The notes beneath the pieces are model-generated. The model ran no database searches. It was not told where the DNA came from and was given only the letters and a program-made list of their open reading frames with translations. The translations under genes and the position numbers were made by a program. 23,360 bases of DNA, from the NCBI GenBank assembly GCA_009602725.1, contig WELB01000300.1, positions 34,862-58,221 on the forward strand. The letters run 5' to 3'. This DNA is from Spirogloea muscicola. Lineage: Eukaryota; Streptophyta; Zygnematophyceae; Spirogloeales; Spirogloeaceae. This document shows positions 7,260-16,539 of this stretch, one piece after another (position 1 is the stretch's first letter; the number at the start of each line of letters is the position of its first letter).

Positions 7260-10200
7260 ATGTCGGGCCCCCCACCAGAGGCCCAGCCGCCGGCAGCAGC
7301 CACGGCTCGCCAGCCACAGCCTTCTTCCCTGGGAGCGGAGCTGGCAGCCGCCTTCCCGCAGCTGTCCACCACGTGGAGCCTCTTTGCCGAGGGAGTGGCA
7401 CCCTTGCCGACCGTGCCTGCAGCGCAGCCACACCCTCTTGCGCCCACGGTCGCCCCACTTTCCTCTGCGGCGCCTTCGCCGCTCTCCCCAGGTCTGCCGT
7501 CACCAGCCTCTTGCTAGCCGTGCTCTGTCACCTTGACCGGTTGGATCTCCACGGCGCCACGGATTGACGCCATCAAAGCTGCCGCACCAAACGGGCTCAT
7601 TCAGATGCTAAGGCAGCGGGCACAGTGAGCTCCACCCACCGACTGCTTGCAATGTGGTGTCCAGCTCTCTCGCAGCCAGCTTTGAGCAGCGGCAGTTCGC
7701 CCGTCCTGCTCAACCAGGGGTCCAGCCCAGTCAGCCGGGCCACGGCAAGTGCAATACCCTCGGACTCGGACATGCTCTCATCTTCACCCTCCGCCATAAT
7801 GTCGGAGGTCGGCAAGGCCACCTTCACTCGCACAGGGCCGCCTGTGATCCGTCGTCTGTCCAGCCAAGACGTCCCGTCTTCAGTGGACGGCCTTCAAACG
7901 CTCGCGGTAGGGCCACTGTGCTGACCACTCATGCTGCCAGGGTCATTGCAGCCATACTCTTTACCAGACCTGCGAACGTGATACATAGGCGTCTTTGCCG
8001 TCAACGCATCCCCAAGAAGCTCCGCTGTAGTCAGAGCCCCTTTCTCCCATTGTCAATTCTGTGAACAAGGTCTGAAGTCACATACTGGGGTTATTATCTA
8101 TCTATGACAGGAGCAAGGCTCCTGGCGAGCCATTGTTGAGAAAATCAAGGAAGGGAAACCAACAGGACCAAATTTGCAGGTTGACTCTCTTATCTCTGCC
8201 GCTGCCTCAGAGCTTGGCAGCTCTGGCCTTCCATTGCTCAGTTCACGGCTTTTGCCTAGCTTCCTCTTTAATCAGCAGTTTCTCCGTGCTTAGGAGAAGG
8301 CTGACATCGTTCACAATGCTCTCTTGCTGTCAAGCACCGCCTGTACCTCCGACATCGCTTGCTGAATTGAGTGCACACGGTCAACTGTTGACTTTTATCA
8401 TACATTGGCAGCCCCCTCATGAGCAGCTGGTGTACACGGCATATCATGTCCTTGCGCTTGTGAAGCTGCGCATGTATGGGGCAGCAGCTGACGAGCTCCA
8501 AGCGCAAGGCGACTTGGGCAGTGCCAAATACAGCTACGAATCTTGGCCTAGTTCCTACCCGAGCAAGCAAGGTACTGTGCAGCTGGACTGCAGCTGCTGT
8601 CTCGCTTGCCCTGCCTGATTTTTGAATGTGAAGAGATTGCTGAGACCATAGACATGGCACAAGATTGTCCATAAGTGTGGTGATTAGGATCAGAATGACT
8701 TGGGTGGGACCAGAGCTGATCAGCAATCGCCCTTCTTTCTGGGGAAGTGGACAACTGGCTCATGCCTCTGACCTTAAACAGTGCAGGCTCCATGGTCCCC
8801 TTTGCTCTGAGGTTGCTTCATGCGGAGCTACCACACAGGCTAGGACAAACGGCCACCAGCATAGACCGACTGTACGCACTCCTGGCGCATTGCAATGCAA
8901 AGGTGAGACTTATAAGCACAAGATGTTGTCCTGCTCAAGGTGTCCCTCGCCTGTAATGTGTGACTGCTACAATGCCATCAAAGGGCAGTTGATGCCTCTA
9001 CAAAGGGGCCCCTCTTTCTGTTGTTGTCTCAATGTCATTGATTTGTGACAGTAATACACCCGCAGCTTGGGAATGAGCTAGGTGCTGCTGAGAAGAGCAA
9101 GCTCAGTCTCCCTGCCATCACTGCAGCAACATCAGCTGATGTAAACATTGTGTAGGGCTCTCAACCCATGCTTAGCCTCTCTCCTGAGTCTACATCCAGC
9201 TTGCTGCTGTGCAAAAGGCTGCTTGACAGCTTTCCGGGTATGCTGTGCTTCAGGTGCGAAGACTCCAAGTAGCACCTCTTGCTGAATTACTCTCAGGTTT
9301 CCCTCCATGCTGCTGGGCTCATTGCAGGCAACGATCTGCGAAGCAGATCCCGCAGGCAGCACCTGTGACCTCTCCGCCAACCAGTGGCACTTTGGATACT
9401 TCTGCTCTTGCAAGAGAAGCTGCAGGTATGCAGATCGAGGAGGACGCGAAGATGTCACCTGCAACCTCCTCACCAATAGCAAGTGCCGTTGACCACTTCA
9501 CAATGAGAGCCCAAGAAGAAGCAGTCAGTCGAGGACATAGGGACTTGCCAGAGGATGTGAGGAATGCCAGTCCAGATGAGGCTGAGGATGGAAATGAGAG
9601 GAGATTGACAACATTGGTCCCACCCCTAGAAGACAGAGGTTCGTGCATGCCACTGGGCCTCCTGCAGATCCTGCAATCCGAAGTATGGCAAGTTGGTCGT
9701 ATACTCACTGCAGCCTGTGTGTCATCCACTCAGTGCTTTCCTCCTTTCTTTCGTTGACAAAGTGGCAGCCTTTTGGATGTTCCATGCCAGCTCTGAAGAA
9801 GTGGCGCAAGCGACAGGAGATCGTGATATTTTCTGTTCTCAACCACCACTTGGCTCAGCGAGACTTTCTTGTCGCGCTTCAGTGGTTGGGCAGCTTGGTC
9901 GAGCAGCATCCTGGTGATCCCGTCATCCAGGTCAACTCCACAAGCTGATCCTGTGACAGGAGCCGGTATTACCCTGAACAGGCACCGTGGCCCCAAAGGA
10001 TGGCTTGCGTTTAGCTAGGAAGCTCGGGGAGTGGCTTGTTGGCAACGCCTTGCACAGGTCATTTTGAAGGTGAGTGACAATCTCTAACAACTTAGCTCTG
10101 CTGCAGGCAAAGTACGGGTATGTCCAGCTGCAGATGGGCGACCTGGAAGGCGCCAAGGCTACATTCATGGAGGTGGAGCAGAGTGCCGGCCCAACCGTGG

Positions 10201-10814
10201 CACTAGTCCACCTGAACCGTGGCCTTCTGCACTTTGCCACCAAGCAGTACTCGGCAGCGCTTGTGGAGCTCGATGCAGCTCTGAAACTGGACCCTGACAA
10301 TGTTGTGGCTGTCAACAACAAGGTGATGACGATGAACTGCTCCTCTACGTCTTCCTTGCAGCAGGTCCACCCTGTGCAATGTATGAGAGGCCGGAAGTCA
10401 AAAGGTGCACATGGACAGGGGTGGTTGTTATCGCTGGCAGGGCGTAGAGCGAACAGAAGCGACTGAACAAGACCTCCCGTCATCTAAGAATCGGGTGTTG
10501 CGCCCGTACCCTATGGAACGCTAGGCAGCACAGCCGGCCTGGTGGCCTGACAGTGAGTCCTGTGGCCCCATGTGTTGTCTGCTGGTCAGGCGCTGTGCTT
10601 GATGTACGGACGGGACCTGCTGGGTGCGATCGGCGTGCTGGAGGGCGCTCTGCAGCGCAGCCCGCTGGTGTCATTGGAGGAGACGCTCATACTGGACCTG
10701 TGCTCCATGTATGAGCTGGCGAGCGCAGACAGCGGCGCGACCAAGCGATTGCTGGCGGCGTGGTTAGCTCGGCTAGCGCCGGACGACTTTGACCTCTCTT
10801 GCACGCGCCTTTAG
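7260..10814 (+). CDS. TRAPPC12: TRAPPC12-like TRAPP III complex subunit (TPR protein), ten exons
   Basis: TRAPPC12 is a tetratricopeptide subunit of TRAPP III, the Rab1 exchange factor acting in ER-to-Golgi traffic and autophagy. Exons: 7260-7491, 7665-7906, 8111-8179, 8412-8571, 8787-8902, 9066-9140, 9254-9638, 9791-9930, 10107-10322 and 10590-10814. All nine introns are GT-AG and every phase matches, giving 619 residues (human about 735). Diagnostic stretches in order: DGLQTLA|EQGSWRAIVEKI; YHVLALVKLRMYGAAADEL; YPSKQ|GSMVPFALRLLHAELPHR (the family's GSMVPF-RILHAEL block); WRKRQEIVIFSVLNHHLAQR; TPRs at GYVQLQMGDLEGAKATF and RGLLHFATKQYSAALVELDA; NNK|ALCLMYGRDLLGAIGVL; ETLILDLCSMYELAS; and the family ending F-D-L-SCTRL. 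The N-terminal 150 residues are Pro/Ser/Ala-rich and low complexity. Exon 7 carries an acidic insert not seen in human. The first two exons are the least certain; an alternative small exon near 7565-7625 is possible. Confidence 0.9.
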
Positions 10815-11324
10815 GGCACGGCAGGGGGTTTTGCAGCATATTGCAGCAGCGCACAAAGGGGGCAGAGAACGAGAAGGGGGGTCGAAGGCGCCTTGCTTGA
10901 TTGACGGGCGAGGCTGGCAAGCGAGCATGGGAGCCAGCCTAGTGTGGCTTGGGGTGGACAAAAGGCACCTCAGCGCCACGCTGCTCCTCCGTGGGGCACA
11001 ACACGGCCTTAGGCAGCCTGCTGCCAGGAGAGGCGCGAGCTGCCGAGCCGGGGAGGCTGAGATTCTCTTGTAGCAGGAGGCGCGGTGGCTGTGAGAGGCC
11101 AGCCCAGGAAGAGTGGACGAGTTCCGGGGGGCAGAACTCAGAAGTCCTGAGGAGAAGGTGCGTGCGGCGCGCATGGAATGAAAGGGAGGCCAAAGCAAGC
11201 CATCACATGTTTGTAAGAAGAACAAAGATGAGAGGAGCTAAGGTAATAGGACGAAGAACACAACTGAAGGGGGACTTCAGAACCTGCAAGTGAGAGCACT
11301 TACATACCTGATAGACTCAATTGG
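10815..11324. repeat. Intergenic with one LINE-tail copy
   Basis: After the TRAPPC12 stop there is no recognisable gene. A - strand tail copy lies at about 11079-11150 (GGTGGCTGTGAGAGGCCAGC, then CCAGGAAGAGTGGACGAG). The rest shows nothing I can name. Confidence 0.5.
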
Positions 11325-11540
11325 GGGGACGGAGCACCACCACCCAAGCCAGTGGCCAGGCTTAGTGGACGCCAAGCGCGCTGCTGTATGGCCAGAGCCT
11401 TGAAATGCTGCAAAGCGAGAGCCGCAATCTCTGAGTAGCAACCAATGCTTGCCGGATAGTGGTGTGCCCTTGGCTAAAGGCCCGACTCGACGACGCTCAT
11501 CGATGAGGTGGGCCAGGCGATGGAGGAGGGAGGACTATTT
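11325..11540 (-). mobile_element. Degenerate LINE C-terminus, inverted relative to the next copy
   Basis: The - strand reads SSLLHRLAHLIDERRR, matching WSSLLHRLALHVDARRR of the + strand copy at 12200-12260. Nucleotide similarity continues through cggctctcgctttgcagc and ccactggcttgggtggtggt to the end of the coding region, but with several frame-breaking indels. It is a dead, older copy. Confidence 0.65.
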
Positions 11541-11589
11541 GGACTGCAGCTGAGGGGCCAGAGAAGGGGCTGGAGCACAGAACGACTCA

Positions 11590-11647
11590 GGTGGCCACTG
11601 GGTGCTCAGCATCCCCCTGTTGAGCAGCGCAGGTCAGAGAAACGAGT
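11590..11647 (-). repeat. LINE-tail motif copy
   Basis: GGCCACTGGGTGCTCAGCAT followed by CCCCCTGTTGAGCAGCGCAG and GTCAGAG is the reverse complement of 6500-6555 (CTGACCTGCGGATGCTCAAC, GGGATATTGAGCACCCAGTG). It marks the junction before the + strand LINE copy begins. Confidence 0.6.
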
Positions 11648-12562
11648 TTGGGAGAGCGAGCTGTTTCGTTCCAGCTCTGCCGACCTATGAATCCCTCCGG
11701 CTCTCCGACGACCTCTTCCGGACGGCTGTCCATCACCATCTCGGCCTCCTCCCACTATGTTTGGCTGGCATTCGACAGTGTGAATGTGGCCATCGTTTGG
11801 AGGATGACATCTCTTTGGCAGCCCACATGCTTCGATGTGTTGCGGGAAGTGAACGTAATGCCTCCCACAGTCTTCTCAGAGACGCTATGTATGGCTTGGT
11901 GCGCGAGGCAGGTCATCATGCGGCCATGGAGGTGCCGGGCATCATGCCGGTACTCCAGAAGCGTGGCAGGCCTTACGTCAGGCGTCTGAATGTGGTGGCC
12001 ACCCCCCGGAGTGGTGGGCCTCGTCTTCTCCTCAACGTCGTTCTCATTGACGCATTCCAACCAGGGGCACCCACACCGACTGTGCCAGGTTGGGCGAGGC
12101 GACACATCATGCGGAGAGGAAGAAGGAGAGGCACTATAATGACCACCCCCGGGCGACCACTTCTTCCCGTGCGCCATGGACATATACATGGCGGCTACCT
12201 GACGAAGTGGTCTTCCCTCCTCCATCGCCTGGCACTGCATGTTGATGCCCGTCGACGTAGTCGGGCGGGTAGCTTAGGCCATTCTAGCGTCCCGCAAGCC
12301 ATCGTTGCATGCCATAGAATGCGGCTATCATTGAGTCTGCAGCGCTGCCAGGCACTCGCGATTCACCAGCGTGCTGGTCGTGCACTAGCCCAGGCTAGTG
12401 GCTTCCGTGGTGGTGGTTTGGCTCCTCAGTAGAGCTCGTCAGTCATGCATGTGCTCACTCGGGGATGTCAGTGTCCCCCCCTAGCCAGCTCATTACCCAG
12501 TTGAACAGGACATTTGTGAGGCTAGAGAAGGCCTCCCTTTCAAGTCCATGCGCACCGCGCGC
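11648..12562 (+). mobile_element. 5'-truncated LINE: C-terminal domain ORF plus 3' tail
   Basis: One uninterrupted frame (to the stop at 12430-12432) carries the conserved C-terminal half of the family protein: FRTAVHHHLGLLP; a metal-binding-like knuckle CLAGIRQCECGH...AAHMLRC followed by HSLLRDAMYGLVREAGHHAA; the LLLNVVLIDAF core (equivalent to ALVDVVVMEAY in the copy at 22391); and the ending RMRLSLSLQRCQALAIHQRA-GRALAQASG. A C-x-C...H-x3-C knuckle followed by a D/E..K-type core resembles the C-terminus of LINEs with a restriction-like endonuclease, but the catalytic residues are not clear here. The tail 12433-12562 (ATGTCAGTGTCCCCCCCTAG, CCTCCCTTTCAAGTCCATGC) recurs diverged at 16201-16330. 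No reverse transcriptase domain is present, so it cannot be autonomous. Its tail ends about 125 bases before the DDA1 start codon. Confidence 0.75.
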
Positions 12563-12796
12563 CTTCTCTCCAGCGGGAAGGCCAGAGCAAGGGCAGCACA
12601 CGGCGTGTGAGGCGACGCGGGGCGGCCCGGGGCACGCGGGGCCCGCCATTGCCATTGCCACTGCCGGCGCGGCGCCGAGGGCGGGCCATGCCGCCACACC
12701 TGGACGCGCTGCCCAGCCTGGGCAACTTCTCGCGCGCCGCGCCGCCCGCGGCCCAGGTCAGCCCGCCGCCCCTGCCCCCCCGCCCCCGCGCCCTCT
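12206..12796. repeat. Left arm of a 591-bp identical inverted repeat
   Basis: By coordinate, position x here pairs with 15610+(12796-x), with no indels, and every segment compared by eye matched base for base. The arm spans the LINE C-terminus, its tail and DDA1 exon 1. It ends exactly at the N at 12797, which sits inside DDA1 intron 1. See the finding on a likely assembly palindrome. Confidence 0.9.
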
Positions 12797-13848
12797 NCTG
12801 CTCGCCAGCGCCTGCTGCCCGTGTACCTCTGCGACCACGACACTGCCCCCCCCGGTGCGCCCCCCCTGCCCTGCCCCAGCCCCGCTCGACGCGAGCTGGC
12901 CCCCGCCTCCGCAGCAACGAGCGTGCACGCGGGCCCACCAGGGGCACTGACCGCTCTCCTGCGCCCCGGGGGCTGCCAGACGGGCAGCACATCCGCACCG
13001 ACCCCACCAACATCCTCATCCGCGCACTGGAGCTGAAGCGCAAGAAGCACGAGGAGTCGCTCAAGGGGCCCAAGCCCGAGAAGCGCGGCGGCAAGGAGGA
13101 GGCCAGGGCAGAGAGGTGATGCCAGGTCCTCCATCGTCGGTCACTCGTTCAGCAGCTCGACTTTCGGACACGCGCCATGCACGCGCGTTGCGCTGGCTGT
13201 CTCTGACCCACGACCGGACTCTTAGGCCGGCTACCACCTGACGCTACCGGCCGTGAGCCGTCGTCCCTCCCTTCCAGCCATTCGGACGGGGAGCAGCCGC
13301 CGGTCAAGCGGGCCGCGTCCAACAAGGGCCTCCGTAGAGGTATCCTTTCCTTGTCCCCTCCCTTGGTTTAGTGCCTGGCATCCCCCTGAAGCTCGTCAAG
13401 AAACAAGGGCCTGAGAGCAGTGAATTTTTGTTTGCTTGGCGGCTTATGCCTGCTCGTTCAACGCTCTAGCGCGCTTGAAACACCACTCCAGGCTTCTGAG
13501 GAAGCCTGGAAAGAGCTTTGCCCCGACCGCGGCAAGTACAGCATCACTGGCTCTTGTCGCAAATGCAGAAACTGTTGGAGGAAGTTCTGCAAGGAAGACG
13601 ACTGAAACGGACCTCCATGACTACACGGTAGAAAAGCTGAAGGCGCTGCTGAGGGAAAAGGGACTATCTTCAGTCGGAAAGAAGGTGACTTCTCTCCGGA
13701 GCATGCGTGTGATGCTCAAGTTGCAGATCCCAAGTGGGCAAGATGCAGCTGGTCAGGCAACTGCGGCTCTTTGTGTGACGGGCAAATGGTGTTGCACTGC
13801 GCTTTTCTCCAGAAGGTGTTGCTGGAGAGAGCAAAGAAGTCCCTCTGA
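12688..13848 (+). CDS. DDA1: DDA1-like CUL4-DDB1 ligase subunit with C-terminal SAP motif, six exons
   Basis: DDA1 binds DDB1 and, with DET1 and a COP10-type E2 variant, forms the CDD module of CUL4 E3 ubiquitin ligases (nuclear; light signalling and protein turnover in plants). Exons: 12688-12756, 12809-12854, 12980-13115, 13278-13339, 13569-13684 and 13813-13848. Introns are all GT-AG and in phase, giving 154 residues. Family features: LPSLGNFSRAAPP (DDA1 N-terminus, NFSR); LPVYLCDHDTAPPDGQHIRT followed by DPTNILIRALELKRKK (the PDQ-I-T-TNILLR core shared by plant and human DDA1); and PPVKRAAS (basic tail). It then continues LHDYTVEKLKALLREKGL, SSVGKKKVLLERAKKSL, stop: a SAP DNA/chromatin-binding motif (L..LK.LL...GL...GKK..LLER). 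Canonical DDA1 is about 100 residues and lacks SAP. Intron 1 contains an N, so its real length is unknown. The last exon is only 12 codons, but it completes the SAP helix exactly. Confidence 0.82.
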
Positions 13849-15062
13849 CTCGACCACCATGGTTGCTGCTCAACTAGGTCATGATCCCCTCGGGCAGTGT
13901 CCTAGTATTTAAGTCCTCATGATAACAAGTCGAAGCATTGCTGTATAGAGAAGAGTGAGCGGGTAGCTTTGAGGTTCCTTCGGAGCACATTGTCAGTCAT
14001 TGGAGTCGTCAGACTTGGACCTACCAGTCACAAGTTTGTCGAGAGATCAGGTTCACGTTGTTGACAAACACGTGATGCTGTCAACACCTGACTGACAGAT
14101 CAACCTCGTCACTTCAACAGCAGTGTCTTTCTCGGGAGCAGTGCTGCATCAGAGCATTCACTTTGTGGCCACAAGTGCTTTCCTTGCCAATATGGAGGAA
14201 CCTAATTTCGTTTGCCACTCGCCCAAGCCCAATTCATGGTAGTCGAGGTCCAATCGGGCGGCCTGGGTGCTCTTTGACTGCCAATTCTCTCCCGTTATAC
14301 AGGATATCATATGTATCTGTAACGTTAGTTGCTGGGCAGCAAGATAGACTCCCTGGGTGGCCCTATCTTGCCGAGGACCGGCAGCCGCATTGGTGCGGCA
14401 GTGACCGATTGGAAAGCCTTGGATAAATGCCTCAGCGTGTCAAGAAATTTCACAGAGAGGCAGCAAGGAATAGGACATGGCTGCCTCAAGGAGCTGCAAT
14501 CTCCTAGCCACGCTGTGGCACTCGGTCATACGACCATTGTTGACTGATCAAGCCATGAACAATCTGAGGAGGGTAGTAAGGAGCGAAATGTGGCAAGATG
14601 AGGGGACATTCTGTGGGGCTAGGGTGAAAGGCCAACCACAAAAGAAGGTGTTGGAGACCCAGCACATTTAGCAATTACATGGGGAACCTTTCCAAGGGGC
14701 CCCACCATTCAGAACGACAGAACACCTGCAAAAGCGCCGTGCCGGAAATCATGACACACTTCTTATTTCTCACTGTCTGAGTTAAGTGCTGAGCCAAAAG
14801 AATGAGATGACAAGCAACATAGCTGTGAGCAAAGCCCTGTCCATTGCCTGTCCTAAAGAAGGTGCAGCAATGCATGAACAGTTGGGCTGCAGTCAACATA
14901 AGCCGTTGTCATTGCAGCATTGCCTGCCGGGAACTCAATGCAACATGTTGAGTACTGTACGATATGCTGACCTGTGCAGGAGCAGTGACGAGGGCCTTGG
15001 TGAAACCAGTGGAACTGCTCGTGCTAGCCAGGGCGCGTTGGTGTACTTTCACAGCTTGCCGG
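13849..15062. other. Intergenic between converging DDA1-SAP and PPR genes
   Basis: No gene is recognised. A weak LINE-tail copy lies near 14618-14700 (GGTGAAAGGCCAACCACAAA ... GGGGCC). The rest has short, unconvincing open frames on both strands. Confidence 0.4.
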
Positions 15063-15576
15063 TCAAGCAAAGAGCTTCTTGAAGTGACTGCGCAGGGCCT
15101 TGCGACGCGACACAAATCTGAAAGTGAGGGAGTCCGGTTGCAGGCCGGCAGCCCTCATGCGCTCCAGCAGCTGCTGGCCCTTGTCCACGTTGTTCTCTCG
15201 GGCGCAGATGTCCAGCAGCTCATTGTAGACCGCCAGAGAGGGCGCCACCAGGAGGGACCTGTCCGCGACGTCGAGGAGTTGCGTGATCTTGCCCCACTGC
15301 GGCGGCCTGCTGGCGCCGTAGGCCCTGAGCAGCACGCCGAGGGCCACGCCGTCCGGCCGGATGGCGGCGGCGCCGGTGAAGAAGGCGTCGAACGTGCGGT
15401 GGGCTCGGATGACGTCGCCGCAGCGGACGCAGGCGTCCATGAGGGCGGTGACGGCCACGACGTCGGGCGCCACGCCCGCGCCTTGCAGCGCGTCGAAGGC
15501 GGCGAGGGCGTCCCGCAGGCGGCCCTGGCGGCCCAGCTGCCGCACCTGGCGGGACACGGCCGCGCGGAGCGCCGGG
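15063..15576 (-). CDS. Pentatricopeptide repeat (PPR) protein, 3' part only
   Basis: PPR proteins bind organelle RNA and are greatly expanded in plants and algae; most act in plastids or mitochondria in RNA editing, splicing, stability or translation. The - strand frame runs from the T-run at 15577 to the stop at 15063-15065, about 170 residues. About four P-type repeats are visible, each about 35 residues and ending near a Pro: RQVRQLGRQGRLRDALAAFD..GAGVAP; DVVAVTALMDACVRCGDVIR..IRP; GVALGVLLRAYGASRPPQWG..LLVAP; and SLAVYNELLDICARENNVDK..GLQP. The ending FVSRRKALRSHFKKLFA is basic. No DYW or E domain is seen. The 5' end is lost in a poly-T run and an N, so start codon, transit peptide and full length are unknown. 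It converges on the DDA1-SAP gene. Confidence 0.82.
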
Positions 15577-15602
15577 TTTTTTTTTTTTTTTTTTTTTTTT
15601 TN
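15577..15602. repeat. T25 homopolymer followed by N
   Basis: Twenty-five consecutive T and one N interrupt the PPR reading frame in a GC-rich setting. An open frame crosses it only by reading a run of lysines on the - strand. It coincides with the inner end of the inverted repeat, so it is probably a junction artefact or unresolved gap. Confidence 0.8.
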
Positions 15603-15649
15603 GGGCGTGAGAGGGCGCGGGGGCGGGGGGGCAGGGGCGGCGGGCTGAC

Positions 15650-15718
15650 CTGGGCCGCGGGCGGCGCGGCGCGCGAGAAGTTGCCCAGGCTGGGCAGCGC
15701 GTCCAGGTGTGGCGGCAT
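15650..15718 (-). pseudogene. Second, isolated copy of DDA1 exon 1
   Basis: Identical to 12688-12756 in reverse complement, including ATG and the CAG|GTCAGC donor. It has no downstream DDA1 exons: after the donor comes the N, the T25 run and the PPR frame. It is either an assembly duplicate or a gene fragment, and would not yield DDA1. Confidence 0.8.
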
Positions 15719-15973
15719 GGCCCGCCCTCGGCGCCGCGCCGGCAGTGGCAATGGCAATGGCGGGCCCCGCGTGCCCCGGGCCGCCCCGCGTCGCCTCACA
15801 CGCCGTGTGCTGCCCTTGCTCTGGCCTTCCCGCTGGAGAGAAGGCGCGCGGTGCGCATGGACTTGAAAGGGAGGCCTTCTCTAGCCTCACAAATGTCCTG
15901 TTCAACTGGGTAATGAGCTGGCTAGGGGGGGACACTGACATCCCCGAGTGAGCACATGCATGACTGACGAGCT

Positions 15974-16200
15974 CTACTGAGGAGCCAAACCACCACCACG
16001 GAAGCCACTAGCCTGGGCTAGTGCACGACCAGCACGCTGGTGAATCGCGAGTGCCTGGCAGCGCTGCAGACTCAATGATAGCCGCATTCTATGGCATGCA
16101 ACGATGGCTTGCGGGACGCTAGAATGGCCTAAGCTACCCGCCCGACTACGTCGACGGGCATCAACATGCAGTGCCAGGCGATGGAGGAGGGAAGACCACT
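15974..16200 (-). mobile_element. LINE C-terminal end, duplicate copy within the right arm
   Basis: Carries WSSLLHRLALHVDARRRSRA through HQRAGRALAQASG to the stop, identical to 12206-12432. At 16200 the homology to that copy stops abruptly. Confidence 0.8.
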
Positions 16201-16460
16201 GGTAAACGGGGCAAGGCACGCGGTGCGCTTGAAAACTAAAGGGAGGCCAATGCGAGCCTCACAATAGTGCCTCGTGACGCGGCAACGAGCTGGCTAAGGG
16301 GGTCTCTAGCACCCACGAATGAAAGAACGAAAGATGCCGAGTCACAGGCACTGTGCAGTCCCACCTAGGAGAGACAAGGCGCGCGGGCCGCATGCCGTGA
16401 CAGGGCGGCCAATCCGAGCCAGTAAATTGGTCATGCATGGTGGCAAAGAAAGTGCAGACA
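16201..16460 (-). repeat. Two diverged copies of the LINE 3' tail
   Basis: 16201-16330 (GCACGCGGTGCGCTTGAAAA, GAGGCCAATGCGAGCCTCAC, GAGCTGGCTAAGGGGGTC) repeats 15840-15950 with many substitutions. 16370-16440 (AAGGCGCGCGGGCCGCATGC, GGCGGCCAATCCGAGCCAG) is a more diverged third copy. The order is tandem, in the same orientation. Confidence 0.65.
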
Positions 16461-16539
16461 GTTAGGGTACACTGCACCGAGACACCCTCACAACCATGCA
16501 AGTGGCACCAATTTGAGCACCACAAGCCTAAGCGGATTA

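Larger units (their letters stand above)
15610..16200. repeat. Right arm of the 591-bp identical inverted repeat
   Basis: Reverse complement of 12206-12796. Seven more bases (TGGGCGT-like, 15603-15609) separate it from the N at 15602. Outside 16200 the sequence diverges from that outside 12206. Confidence 0.9.

Noticed and set aside
7565-7625. Possible extra TRAPPC12 exon (DAIKAAAPNGLIQMLRQRA followed by GTGAGC)
   Set aside because: It looks protein-like, but no acceptor gives the right phase. The direct join 7491 to 7665 is in phase without it. Kept as an alternative only.
9932-10483. 183-residue - strand frame opposite the TRAPPC12 TPR exon
   Set aside because: It is the complement of a conserved TPR exon and has no recognisable domain.
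12493-13134. Long - strand frames opposite DDA1
   Set aside because: Shadows of GC-rich coding DNA. They cross the N and show no domain.
15063-15941. A single 292-residue frame joining LINE tail, DDA1 exon 1, poly-lysine and PPR repeats on the - strand
   Set aside because: It crosses an N and a T25 run at the edge of the identical inverted arm, and reads through a splice donor. The join is most likely artificial.
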